A stretch of DNA of 21,588 bases from Candidatus Woesearchaeota archaeon (GTDB lineage: Archaea; Nanobdellota; Nanobdellia; Woesearchaeales; WJIZ01), in contig JAGVXW010000055.1 of NCBI GenBank assembly GCA_018303575.1, positions 1 to 21,588 on the forward strand, written 5' to 3'. The notes under the pieces are model-generated. The model saw only the letters and a program-made list of their open reading frames with translations, was not told the DNA's origin and made no database searches. Both the position numbers and the translations under genes were made by a program. Shown piece by piece: positions 12,785-20,131 of the stretch; positions within the stretch are counted from its first letter, which is position 1; every line of letters starts with the position of its first letter.

Positions 12785-13690
12785 ATGGTATTAGATAATC
12801 TGGTGAGCATCCCGGCCCCAATAGATGAGGCAGTCCCTCAGCTCGAGCCGGGCACGTGGCAGATTGCGCGCCAGATTACCCAAGAGCGCCTTACGAATCC
12901 TGATGTCCGAAATGTCTGGTTCTACACCGCGGACGGCCCCGTTTATCACACTCCAGAAGACGAGAAATCCCGTCTCATCATGACGCCCGAAGAGTTCAGC
13001 CCTGTCGCCCAAAACGTCGGCGAGGCATGCAGGCAGCTCAGGGCAACAAGAAACTACGCTGTGCCTGGCGACCAGTTCGCGCAGGCGCGCCAGGCGGTCT
13101 CGGAAGGAAAAGCTATCGAGGTTATCCTCGAAAACCTGGGACTGCAAAGGCACGATAACGAATTCAGCTTCTTCGACCTCCCTACAACTCCTAGTGGATA
13201 TGACAGGCTCAATCCCGACCAGCGAAAGCTTGCGGAATGGGCTTATGGGCAAGGCGAAGATTTCGCCCCGGCCATGAACCTCGTCAGGACGCGCGGCCAA
13301 GACCGCCCGATTTCTGTTGTTGAAGCCACTCGAATCTGGGTTCTCAATCCGGGTTATGTGCAAGCCAAAACCGCCGAAGGCACCGCCCTCGCAAGGGCGT
13401 CTAGGTTGGGCAGGCGGGACGGCGGCTTGGGGTTCGGCGCCAGTGACCCGGGCGTGGACAACTCGGACGTCCGCGTCCGTGGGGTACGTCGTGTCGTCGC
13501 CGCCGAAGGCGGCGCGGCCGAAACTCTAGGTGTCAATTTCAGCGAACTTTTCGGATCTCAGGCTACCAACTATGGCGCGATGTATGATGCGATGCTGAAG
13601 CGCCCAGAAGATGCGGTGAGAGCGTTGAATGAACTGCGGGCAGTAGGGATGCGCGAAATTCTGAAAGCTTACGAACGCTTAAAGAAATAA
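12785..13690 (+). CDS. Hypothetical protein with Gly/Arg-rich linker
   Basis: The protein has 301 aa and no family is recognised. There is no signal peptide, membrane helix or Cys cluster. Residues about 1-195 look like a globular domain (NVWFYTADGPVYHTPEDEKS, FSFFDLPTTPSGYDRLNPDQ). Residues about 205-245 are a low-complexity Arg/Gly/Val-rich linker (RLGRRDGGLGFGASDPGVDN) encoded by unusually GC-rich DNA with small inverted repeats such as CGCCCT/AGGGCG (13386-13401). The last ~50 residues form a helical tail (AMYDAMLKRPEDAVRALNEL). It is a single-gene unit with a strong TATA box. It is convergent with the HEXXH gene, 9 nt away. Confidence 0.7.
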   Translation: MVLDNLVSIPAPIDEAVPQLEPGTWQIARQITQERLTNPDVRNVWFYTADGPVYHTPEDEKSRLIMTPEEFSPVAQNVGEACRQLRATRNYAVPGDQFAQARQAVSEGKAIEVILENLGLQRHDNEFSFFDLPTTPSGYDRLNPDQRKLAEWAYGQGEDFAPAMNLVRTRGQDRPISVVEATRIWVLNPGYVQAKTAEGTALARASRLGRRDGGLGFGASDPGVDNSDVRVRGVRRVVAAEGGAAETLGVNFSELFGSQATNYGAMYDAMLKRPEDAVRALNELRAVGMREILKAYERLKK

Positions 13691-13699
13691 ACACACTCA

Positions 13700-14299
13700 T
13701 CAAGTATTCTTATATCTCGGCAGCTTCCTGTCCAGCATCCACGTCGTCAGAACTCTGGTCTCATACTCGTCCGGGGTGTGGATGGCCTCGTGGACGTCAA
13801 CCAGCTCTGGCTCTGGGTCGATGTCCCTTCTCCACATCTTGCCCATCCCAAGATACGTGAAGCCCCGGAGGCCGGGGAAGACATTCGCCTGGAAGACCTC
13901 CAAGAACTTGTCGACGCGGTTCGTGAAGTCCACCTTGGCCCTCGCGATGTCGTTCTGGTAGTCGCGCGCCTCGTAATGGATTGCAAGCCCTTGCTTTATC
14001 TGGTCATATCTGGCCTGAATTTCATATCGCCCGTCGCTTGGCAGCGAGAAGAAATCATTGCTCCTTTGCCCCTTCTCTTGCTTTTCGATTGAAAGGAGAC
14101 CGTTTTTCCCATCATAAACGACTTTAAGATCATCAAGACCAACGCTGCCCATCGGGATGAAGAGATCGTGTGCGTTTTTCTCGCCGACAGGCCGGGTAGT
14201 TTCAGCGGAGGCGATCTTCTCAAGAGCAGATCCCTGAGAGGGGTGAGGATCTCTTCTAGGCAATGCGACATACCTTAACGCCTCTTCCACCGTTGGCAT
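13700..14299 (-). CDS. Unknown protein with HEXXH motif, possible metallopeptidase
   Basis: The protein has 199 aa. The C-terminal third carries HEAIH at 170-174 within VDVHEAIHTPDEYETRVLTT. The first His, Glu and second His fit a zincin-type HEXXH helix, and Glu178 or Glu180 could be a further ligand. No long upstream strand/helix pattern identifies a peptidase family, and the protein is short, so catalysis is uncertain. Other features: a basic N-terminus and a charged helical middle (IHYEARDYQNDIARAKVDFT). There is no signal peptide or membrane helix. The ATG at 14299 is fixed by a TATA box 27 nt upstream; the longer in-frame extension to 14437 would overlap the nadE promoter and start. Confidence 0.7.
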   Translation of the reverse strand: MPTVEEALRYVALPRRDPHPSQGSALEKIASAETTRPVGEKNAHDLFIPMGSVGLDDLKVVYDGKNGLLSIEKQEKGQRSNDFFSLPSDGRYEIQARYDQIKQGLAIHYEARDYQNDIARAKVDFTNRVDKFLEVFQANVFPGLRGFTYLGMGKMWRRDIDPEPELVDVHEAIHTPDEYETRVLTTWMLDRKLPRYKNT

Positions 14300-14320
14300 A
14301 TTGCCTGAGAATGATTTTTC

Positions 14321-14330
14321 CTTTTTAAAT
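14321..14330 (-). promoter_or_regulatory. TATA box of the HEXXH-protein gene
   Basis: ATTTAAAAAG on the minus strand is 27 nt from the ATG at 14299. It lies back to back with the nadE TATA box 15 bp away, giving a 75-bp divergent promoter region. Confidence 0.6.
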
Positions 14331-14344
14331 CCTTCCCCGGAATC

Positions 14345-14352
14345 TTTATATA
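14345..14352 (+). promoter_or_regulatory. TATA box of the nadE-nadM operon
   Basis: TTTATATA is centred about 26 nt before the nadE ATG at 14375. Confidence 0.65.
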
Positions 14353-14374
14353 CCTTCCGCCATACCCTTTTGAG

Positions 14375-15109
14375 ATGAAAACAGAGTATTATCGCCTCGT
14401 TGACGAGCTGCGGAATTTCTTCAGGCGCGTGCACCACAAGAAGGCAGTCCTGGGCGTTTCAGGAGGGGTGGACTCGGCGGTTGTGCTCAAGCTATGCTGC
14501 GACGCTTTGAGCCCGAAAAATGTCACAGCACTCATCATGCCCGAGCTCGGGCTGACCCAGAAGCAGAACATCGAGGATGGGCTGATGATCGCACGGAAGT
14601 TCAAGGTGAAGGCGGTGCAGGTGCCGATCAACCCGTATCTGGAGGCCTTTTCTTCCCTGGCCTGGAAGCAGAGCAAGGTGGCGCTCATGAACATCAAGTC
14701 CAGGATCCGCGCGGTGCTGCTCTACAATTACGCGAACAGCAACAACGCCCTAGTTGTTGGCACGTCCAACAAGAGCGAGATCCTGCTCGGCTATGGCACG
14801 AAATATGGGGATTTGGCCTGCGACGTGCTCCCCATCGGGGATCTTTTGAAGACGCAAATATACGAGATGGCCCGGTTCCTTGCCATCCCTGAGCCCATCA
14901 TCCGTAAAAGGCCTTCGGCCGAGCTCACGGTCGGGCAGACGGACGAGGCGGATTTAGGGGCGAGCTACGCCAAGCTGGACGGCATCCTGCGGAAGGTGCT
15001 GCTGGACGAGAAGCTGAACAAGAAGGACAACCTCGTGAAGAAGACGCTCCAACGCATGGAGCGCAACAAGCACAAGCGCGAGTCCCCGCCCATTCTCGAG
15101 CTGAAATGA
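14375..15109 (+). CDS. nadE: NH3-dependent NAD+ synthetase
   Basis: The protein has 244 aa. It adenylates nicotinate adenine dinucleotide and amidates it to NAD+ with ammonia. The N-type ATP pyrophosphatase P-loop SGGVDS is at 29-34. Conserved downstream blocks include NIKSRIRAVLLYNYAN, VVGTSNKSEILLGYGTKYGD and the C-terminal RKRPSAELTVGQTDEADLG loop. There is no N-terminal glutaminase (nitrilase) domain, so free ammonia is the expected donor. Length fits the single-domain archaeal/bacterial form. The stop overlaps the nadM start (ATGA), so the last two NAD-forming enzymes are made together in the cytosol. The start is fixed by the TATA box. Confidence 0.95.
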   Translation: MKTEYYRLVDELRNFFRRVHHKKAVLGVSGGVDSAVVLKLCCDALSPKNVTALIMPELGLTQKQNIEDGLMIARKFKVKAVQVPINPYLEAFSSLAWKQSKVALMNIKSRIRAVLLYNYANSNNALVVGTSNKSEILLGYGTKYGDLACDVLPIGDLLKTQIYEMARFLAIPEPIIRKRPSAELTVGQTDEADLGASYAKLDGILRKVLLDEKLNKKDNLVKKTLQRMERNKHKRESPPILELK

Positions 15110-15567
15110 TCACGCTCTTCGTCGGCCGGTTCCAGCCCTTCCACAAGGGCCACCTGCGCGACGTGAAGGACGCCCTGGGCTTTTCTGAGAAGGTTGTCAT
15201 TGGTGTAGGAAGCTCGGAAGAGGCGGGGACTGCGGAGAATCCTTTTTCCTTTGAGCAGCGGAGCGAGATGATCCAAAGGGCGCTGCATGACGCGAACATC
15301 TCGCGATTTGAGATTATCGCGATTCCCGACATCAATGAGGATTCTGCGTGGGTCGGGCACGTGAAGAAGATCGTAGGAGAATTTGATCTTGTGTACACCG
15401 GAAACGCGCACACGAAAGAGCTGTTCGAGAAGGCCGGGGTTCCGGTGAGAGGCGTGCGGTTCTTGAAAGGGGTGTCAGGCACCATCACGAGGGAGATGAT
15501 GGAGAAGGGCGATGCATGGAGGAAGCTGGTGCCGAAGAGCGTGGCGGGCTATCTGGAGAATCTTTAA
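15106..15567 (+). CDS. nadM: Archaeal-type nicotinamide/nicotinate mononucleotide adenylyltransferase
   Basis: The protein has 153 aa. It joins ATP with NMN (or NaMN) to give the dinucleotide used by NadE. The signature GRFQPFHKGH is at 7-16, with both histidines of the HxGH-type motif region. Also visible are VVIGVGSSEEAGTAENPFS, the NMN-binding EDSAWVGHVKKIV and the C-terminal GVSGTITREMM, which fits the usual SGTxIR loop and keeps its Arg. It overlaps nadE by 4 bp. Its 3' end overlaps the convergent proline dehydrogenase gene by 4 bp. It is shorter than the typical ~170 aa archaeal enzyme, but no motif is missing. Confidence 0.93.
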   Translation: MITLFVGRFQPFHKGHLRDVKDALGFSEKVVIGVGSSEEAGTAENPFSFEQRSEMIQRALHDANISRFEIIAIPDINEDSAWVGHVKKIVGEFDLVYTGNAHTKELFEKAGVPVRGVRFLKGVSGTITREMMEKGDAWRKLVPKSVAGYLENL

Positions 15568-16574
15568 GCTCGGAGAGGCCTTCTTTCAGACAGCGGGACT
15601 CTTTTGGAGTTAAGCATATTTCCGAAAAGAAGACTCTTAACCACATGGCCAGCGATTTCAGGGTTCTCTCGTAGGCGGCGGACGCTATACCCATACCCGT
15701 CCTTCCCTACCGGGATGTAGACTCTTCTTTTCGCTCCCATCTCTACGATCTCCGGTTCGGCTTTATGCACGTTATTTACCCCTAACAGGGATTGGAATTC
15801 ATAGCGGCTGGCGGGGATTCCTCTTTCCCTGACAACGTTTAAGGCATCGTAAATCAAGGGAAGGTCGTGGGTCGCAATCTCGACATAGACACCCGCGTCC
15901 AGGAGCTGCCTCACTCTTTGGCGGTATCTCTTCCGGATTTCTTCCCTATCCCGCGAAGCGATATCAGCGGATTCTCGGTAGATGCCCTTGACTATCCGGA
16001 CGCGGATATCTTTCCTTGCTATAGGATATTCCGCATCAGGGGCAAAGAGCTCTGCAACATCATTTTCTGTGCGATCCAGCATCGCCTGCACGCATGCTCC
16101 AAAATTCCTGTGCCCCCTCAACCACATCTCTTGGGCCGCGGCCAAAGTGAGGCTTGTGTACGGGCTGTTCTCCATGTCCAATGTGACTCCGACGCCAAAC
16201 TGTTCGGCATAGCTCACGATCTGCTCCAACGCGGGCGTGAGCTCTTTAGAGGGATTGATGCAGATGCCCGTCGCTTTCAATGAGACTGTCGTGATTTCCG
16301 ATACTTTACGCCCGCCTTGGGTATGCCCCTGCGCAAGAAGAAGGATGGCGCGTTCATAGTGCTGGACAGCCTCTCTTGCCTGGCTGGGGTTCCTTACAAA
16401 TTCTCCCAAAATATCGAGCGTGGCATCGTCGCCGAATGTGTCGTAATTGGTTCTGATGCGCTCTATGCCATCTTCGATGGTCTCCCCCGCAATATACTGC
16501 CGGGCCACCCTTCCGACGATGAATCGGGGGATGATGGGAAGCAGGGAAGCCACACCGTTATCAAATGCAGACAT
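15564..16574 (-). CDS. Proline dehydrogenase (PRODH family, FAD-dependent)
   Basis: The protein has 336 aa, a monofunctional length. Family motifs run in order: IRVRIVKGIYRE (PRODH RLVKGAYxE), VEIATHDLPLI (ATHN-type strand), YEFQSLLGV (EFQxLxG) and RRVYIPVGKDGYGYSVRRLR followed by EN (Y..RR..EN, proline carboxylate and active-site region). It oxidises proline to pyrroline-5-carboxylate, passing electrons via FAD to an acceptor such as quinone. No P5C dehydrogenase is adjacent, unlike in PutA or many archaeal PRODH clusters. It has its own TATA box, so it is not simply the tail of the dnaJ transcript. It is convergent with nadM (4-bp overlap). Confidence 0.88.
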   Translation of the reverse strand: MSAFDNGVASLLPIIPRFIVGRVARQYIAGETIEDGIERIRTNYDTFGDDATLDILGEFVRNPSQAREAVQHYERAILLLAQGHTQGGRKVSEITTVSLKATGICINPSKELTPALEQIVSYAEQFGVGVTLDMENSPYTSLTLAAAQEMWLRGHRNFGACVQAMLDRTENDVAELFAPDAEYPIARKDIRVRIVKGIYRESADIASRDREEIRKRYRQRVRQLLDAGVYVEIATHDLPLIYDALNVVRERGIPASRYEFQSLLGVNNVHKAEPEIVEMGAKRRVYIPVGKDGYGYSVRRLRENPEIAGHVVKSLLFGNMLNSKRVPLSERRPLRA

Positions 16575-16596
16575 ATTTTCCGCGAATGCTGAAACC

Positions 16597-16605
16597 CTAT
16601 TTAAG
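16597..16605 (-). promoter_or_regulatory. TATA box of the proline dehydrogenase gene
   Basis: CTTAAATAG on the minus strand is about 27-28 nt before the ATG at 16574, between the dnaJ stop and this gene. Confidence 0.5.
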
Positions 16606-16638
16606 TTTTTCCAAGAAATCTACTTAAAAATGGTGACA

Positions 16639-17736
16639 CTACTTGAAAAACCCTTTCTTCTTTTTCGGGCGCTCGGCGAATTCTTCCAGGAGCTCGCGCT
16701 GGCGCCGGCTGAGGTTCTTCGGGACTTCAATCACGACCTCGACGAGCTCGTCGCCCTCCCCGGAGCCGTGGAGATACGGGACGCCTTTGCTGCGCATCTT
16801 GAAGACGGTGTTGCTCTGCGTGCCGGCGGGAATCCTGAGCTTCGCCTTGCCCTGGAGCGTCGGCACCTCGACTTCCCCGCCGAGCGCCGCGGTCGCGAAC
16901 GGAACCTCGGCCTTCACGTACAGGTCGTCGCCCCTTCGCTCAAACGTATCGTGCTCCCTGACGTGGATGATGACATAGAGATCTCCCGGGCCAGCGCCTT
17001 CCTCTCCCGCCTCGCCTTCGCCTGTGATGCGGAGGTTGGTGCCCTCCTCGGCTCCGGGAGGCACTTTCACCTCAATCTTCCTCGTGCGCTTCACCAGGCC
17101 GGTGCCATCGCACTCCGGGCACTCCCGTTCAACGGTCTTGCCCCGGCCGCGGCAGGTGCCGCACGTTGCGGTGGTGGAAAAAAGGCCGAAAGGAGTGCGC
17201 TGGGTGCGCCTGCTGACCCCCGCGCCCTGGCATTCGGGGCACGTTTTGATGTCGCCTGGGGAGGCGGCGCCTGAGCCGTCGCATTGCGGGCATGTCTCCT
17301 CGCGCGGGATTGATAGCGTCTTGGTCGTGCCTTCCGCGGCCTCCTCGAGCGTGATCTCGATGTCCACGCGGATGTTGGCGCCCCTCCTTGACCGCCGGCG
17401 AGCGCCGTTCATGCCGCCGGAGAAGAACTGGTCGAAGATGTCCCCGAAGTCGAAGCCCGCGAAGTCGCGGAAGCTGCCGAAGTCGAAGCCCGAGAAGCCG
17501 CTTCCGCTGGCGCGCTTGAACGCGTCCGCGTCGCCAAATTGATCGTACTGGCTGCGCTTCGCGTCGTCCCCCAGCACCGCCGCGGCCTCGTTGATCTCCT
17601 TGAACTTCTGCTCTGACTCGGGCGACTTGTTCAAGTCGGGATGATATTTCTTGGCGAGCTGCTTGTACGCTTTCTTGATCTCTTCTTTCGTCGCGTTGCG
17701 CTCGACGCTGAGGATCTTGTAGTAGTCTTTGGCCAT
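16639..17736 (-). CDS. dnaJ: Chaperone DnaJ (type I Hsp40)
   Basis: The protein has 365 aa. The J domain occupies residues 1-68 with HPD at 32-34. A Gly/Phe-rich region follows at about 77-110 (GSGFSGFDFGSFRDFAGFDF). Four zinc-binding CxxCxGxG repeats lie at 149 (CPQCDGSG), 166 (CPECQGAG), 192 (CGTCRGRG) and 206 (CPECDGTG). The C-terminal beta-barrel substrate domain starts near 218. DnaJ delivers unfolded clients to DnaK and stimulates its ATPase. It has its own leaderless promoter although it lies downstream of dnaK on the same strand, separated by a 233-bp structured intergenic region. Confidence 0.97.
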   Translation of the reverse strand: MAKDYYKILSVERNATKEEIKKAYKQLAKKYHPDLNKSPESEQKFKEINEAAAVLGDDAKRSQYDQFGDADAFKRASGSGFSGFDFGSFRDFAGFDFGDIFDQFFSGGMNGARRRSRRGANIRVDIEITLEEAAEGTTKTLSIPREETCPQCDGSGAASPGDIKTCPECQGAGVSRRTQRTPFGLFSTTATCGTCRGRGKTVERECPECDGTGLVKRTRKIEVKVPPGAEEGTNLRITGEGEAGEEGAGPGDLYVIIHVREHDTFERRGDDLYVKAEVPFATAALGGEVEVPTLQGKAKLRIPAGTQSNTVFKMRSKGVPYLHGSGEGDELVEVVIEVPKNLSRRQRELLEEFAERPKKKKGFFK

Positions 17737-17758
17737 TCTTTTTCACGCATGCGGGCTG

Positions 17759-17767
17759 TTATTTAAG
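17759..17767 (-). promoter_or_regulatory. TATA box of dnaJ
   Basis: CTTAAATAA on the minus strand is centred 27 nt from the ATG at 17736. It shows that dnaJ can be transcribed apart from dnaK. Confidence 0.5.
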
Positions 17768-17811
17768 GATTTAGCTTAGGGATTTCTGGAACTGAAAATT
17801 TTGGCGCTGAC

Positions 17812-17940
17812 GGACTCCTTCGGAGTCCTGCGGCCATTCCGGATGGAGCGACCCCTAGCCGCCAGTGCCACGTGGCGGTCGCCGAGGCGGGGAATCCCTC
17901 TGGGCGCCGAGGAGGGCTTCGGAGAAGCCCGTCGACCGCC
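17812..17940. repeat. GC-rich cluster of inverted repeats between dnaK and dnaJ
   Basis: Four stems are visible. GGACTCC/GGAGTCC (17812-17818, 17822-17828) has a 3-nt loop. CCGCCA/TGGCGG lies at 17859-17864 and 17873-17878. GGGCTTC/GAAGCCC (17914-17920, 17924-17930) has a 3-nt loop. A long-range 8-bp stem GGCGGTCG/CGACCGCC (17874-17881, 17933-17940) encloses a 67-nt structure containing the third hairpin. On the minus strand this lies in the dnaK 3' region, upstream of the dnaJ TATA box. It could be a terminator/processing structure, a small RNA or a MITE-like palindrome. The remainder of 17737-17969 holds only the dnaJ promoter. Confidence 0.45.
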
Positions 17941-17969
17941 TTTCCTTCCTCACGTCTTAACTTTTCCTT

Positions 17970-19877
17970 TTACTTACCCTTCTTCTTGTCGTCTTTCTTG
18001 CCTTCATCCTCGACCTTGTAATCGGCATCAACGACGTTGTCATCATCGCCTTTTCCGGGCTTGCCTTTGGCGCCGCCTTGACCGCTTTCCCCTGCCTGCT
18101 TCTTCGCCTGCTCCTCGGCGGCCTTGCGGTAGAGCTCCTCGGAGACCTTTTGGAATTTCTTCAAAAGATCTTCCTTGGCGCGCTTGATGGCCTCGAAATT
18201 TGCGTCCTTGTCCTTGAGGAGCTGCTTCAACCCTTCGATGTCCTTTTGGATGGGCTCGAGCTGCTTCTTGTCCACTTTGTCGCCCATGTCGGCGATGAGC
18301 TTCTCGTACTGGTTAACCATGCTCTCGGCCTCGTTGAGCGTCTGGGCCTTCTCGAGGCGCTTCTTGTCCTCTTCCGCGTGGCTCTCGGCGTCCTTCTTCA
18401 TGCGCTCGATGTCCCCCTTGTCGAGCTTCTGGGCGGCGGTGATGCGGATGCTCTGCTCCTTTCCTGTGCCCAAGTCCTTCGCGCCGACGTGCACGATTCC
18501 ATTGGCGTCGATGTCGAACGTGACTTCAATCTGCGGCACGCCCCTTGGCGCGGGAGGGATGCCGACGAGATCGAACCTGCCGAGCGCCTTGTTGTCCGCG
18601 GCCATCGGCCTTTCGCCCTGCAGCACGTTGATTGTGACCGCGGGCTGGTTGTCGCTGGCCGTGGAGAAGATCTGGCTCTTCTTCGTCGGAATTGTGGCAT
18701 TGCGCTCGATCAGCGGGGTCATGACTCCGCCGAGCGTCTCGATGCCGAGCGTGAGCGGGGTGACGTCGAGCAACAGAATATCCTTGATCTCGCCCGCCAG
18801 CACGCCGCCCTGGATGGCCGCGCCTTGAGCGACGCATTCCATGGGATCAGCGCCGCGCTCCGCCTTCTTGCCCAAATAATCTTCGACGAGCTTGCGCACG
18901 GCTGGCATGCGCGTGGGGCCGCCGACGAGGATGATCTTGCTGATCTTGTCCTTGCCGAGGTTCGCGTCCTTGATGGCCTGCTCCAGGGGCCTGACGCACC
19001 GCTTGAGCAGGGGATCGATCAATTCCTCGACCTTCGCGCGCGTCAGCCGGAAGTTCAAATGCTTCGGCCCGTCCTTGCCTGAGGTGATGAAGGGCAGATT
19101 GATGTCGCTCTCGATGGTAGTAGAGAGTTCGATCTTCGCCTTCTCCGCCGCCTCCCGGAGGCGCTGCATGGCGGTCGCGTCCTTTGCGAGGTCAACGCCT
19201 TCTTTTGCCTTGAAGTCCTTGGCGATATGGTCGACGATCAACTGGTCCATGTCCGTGCCACCGAGCTGCGTGTCCCCGGAAGTGGATTTCACCTCGAAAA
19301 CTCCCTCGCCGAACTCCATGATGGTGACGTCGAGCGTGCCTCCGCCGAGATCGAAGACGAGGATGCGCATGTCCTTGTCCGCCTTGTCCAGGCCATAAGT
19401 GAGGCTGGCAGCGGTGGGTTCGTTGATGATCCTCACGACTTCCAAGCCGGCGATCTCCCCGGCGTCCTTCGTCGCCTGACGCTGGTTGTCGTCGAAATAC
19501 GCGGGCACGGTGATCACTGCTCTCTTGACGGGCTCGCCGAGATATTCTTCCGCGTCGCGCTTGATCTTCTGCAGAATGAATGCGGAGATCTGCTGCGGAG
19601 TATAATCCTTGTTGTTCACTTTATAGACGTGCGACGTGCCCATCTTGCGCTTCGCCGCCGTGATGGTGCGCTCCGGGTTGCTCGTGGCCTGCCTCCGCGC
19701 GGGCTCGCCGACGAGCACCTGGCCGTCCTTCGTGAAAGCAACGACACTCGGGAAGGCCTTGCCGTACTGCGTCGAGCCCTCGGCCGACGGGATGATGGCG
19801 GGCTTGCCTCCCTGGAGCACTGCTGCCGCTGAATTCGATGTCCCAAGATCAATTCCGATTATTTTTTCGGTTGCCAT
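17970..19877 (-). CDS. dnaK: Chaperone DnaK (Hsp70)
   Basis: The protein has 635 aa, normal for the family. The ATPase domain opens with IIGIDLGTSNSAAAV; it includes LVFDLGGGTLDVTIMEFGEG (phosphate-binding loop 2) and ILVGGPTRMPAVRKLVEDYL. The hydrophobic linker (DILLLDVTPLTLGIETLGGV) is followed by the beta-sandwich substrate domain and a helical lid, ending in a Gly/Lys/Asp-rich tail with DDNVVDADYKVED. I chose the ATG at 19877 (MATEKIIGID): GGTGA lies 6 nt upstream, whereas the ATG at 19883 abuts it. Presence of bacterial-type DnaK in an archaeon reflects ancient transfer, common in mesophilic archaea. It is preceded by a 248-bp structured region after the DUF3467 gene. Confidence 0.97.
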   Translation of the reverse strand: MATEKIIGIDLGTSNSAAAVLQGGKPAIIPSAEGSTQYGKAFPSVVAFTKDGQVLVGEPARRQATSNPERTITAAKRKMGTSHVYKVNNKDYTPQQISAFILQKIKRDAEEYLGEPVKRAVITVPAYFDDNQRQATKDAGEIAGLEVVRIINEPTAASLTYGLDKADKDMRILVFDLGGGTLDVTIMEFGEGVFEVKSTSGDTQLGGTDMDQLIVDHIAKDFKAKEGVDLAKDATAMQRLREAAEKAKIELSTTIESDINLPFITSGKDGPKHLNFRLTRAKVEELIDPLLKRCVRPLEQAIKDANLGKDKISKIILVGGPTRMPAVRKLVEDYLGKKAERGADPMECVAQGAAIQGGVLAGEIKDILLLDVTPLTLGIETLGGVMTPLIERNATIPTKKSQIFSTASDNQPAVTINVLQGERPMAADNKALGRFDLVGIPPAPRGVPQIEVTFDIDANGIVHVGAKDLGTGKEQSIRITAAQKLDKGDIERMKKDAESHAEEDKKRLEKAQTLNEAESMVNQYEKLIADMGDKVDKKQLEPIQKDIEGLKQLLKDKDANFEAIKRAKEDLLKKFQKVSEELYRKAAEEQAKKQAGESGQGGAKGKPGKGDDDNVVDADYKVEDEGKKDDKKKGK

Positions 19878-19883
19878 TTTCAT

Positions 19884-19890
19884 TCACCTT
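19884..19890 (-). promoter_or_regulatory. Ribosome-binding site of dnaK
   Basis: AAGGTGA on the minus strand ends 6 nt before the ATG at 19877. It decides that start over the ATG at 19883. Unlike most leading genes here, dnaK therefore has a leadered mRNA, and I see no clear TATA box directly upstream. Confidence 0.55.
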
Positions 19891-19926
19891 TTTCGTTTGT
19901 TTAATGTGATTCTCCTGAAACTTAGA

Positions 19927-19998
19927 AATTCAGATGGGTCTCCTTGGAATCGCTCCTCCGCTCAAGGAGGAAACGAGTTTCCAGCGGCCATCTGAATT
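19927..19998. repeat. Large inverted repeat upstream of dnaK
   Basis: AATTCAGATGG (19927-19937) and CCATCTGAATT (19988-19998) are perfect 11-bp arms; about 14 bp can pair if G-U is allowed. The loop holds further stems: CTCCTTG/CAAGGAG (19940-19946, 19963-19969) or alternatively CCTCC/GGAGG (19955-19959, 19966-19970), and GGAAAC/GTTTCC (19969-19974, 19977-19982). The alternative pairings are mutually exclusive, which is compatible with a switchable 5' leader of dnaK mRNA. Confidence 0.5.
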
Positions 19999-20039
19999 CC
20001 TGCATTCATTCACTTTGTTATTTGCGAAACGGGATTTCA

Positions 20040-20095
20040 GAAGGATACGTTCCTTCGTAATCGCTTCAGCGATTCCGTGAGGGCAGATCCATCTG
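20040..20095. repeat. Second hairpin cluster in the dnaK leader region
   Basis: Three adjacent perfect stems: GAAGGA/TCCTTC (20040-20045, 20051-20056), AATCGC/GCGATT (20059-20064, 20069-20074) and CAGAT/ATCTG (20084-20088, 20091-20095). The last reuses the CAGATGG/CCATCTG word found in both arms of the large inverted repeat 100 bp away, and GGAATCGCT recurs at 19947-19955. No coding frame in 19884-20131 looks real. Confidence 0.45.
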
Positions 20096-20131
20096 ATTCT
20101 CGTTCCTTTGTTGTTTGATACTCCCCGGCTT

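Noticed and set aside
17874..17940. Possible tRNA or tRNA-like RNA (closed by an 8-bp stem)
   Set aside because: No T-loop sequence, no anticodon-arm arrangement, and too short at 67 nt; kept only as an inverted-repeat element.
17801..18187. Open plus-strand frame over the dnaK tail and the dnaK-dnaJ spacer
   Set aside because: Arg/Pro-rich low-complexity translation, no promoter at the usual spacing, and antisense to the dnaK C-terminus.
18078..19832. Long open plus-strand frames across dnaK
   Set aside because: They are antisense shadows of a GC-rich, strongly biased gene; translations are Leu/Ala/Asp-rich without family motifs.
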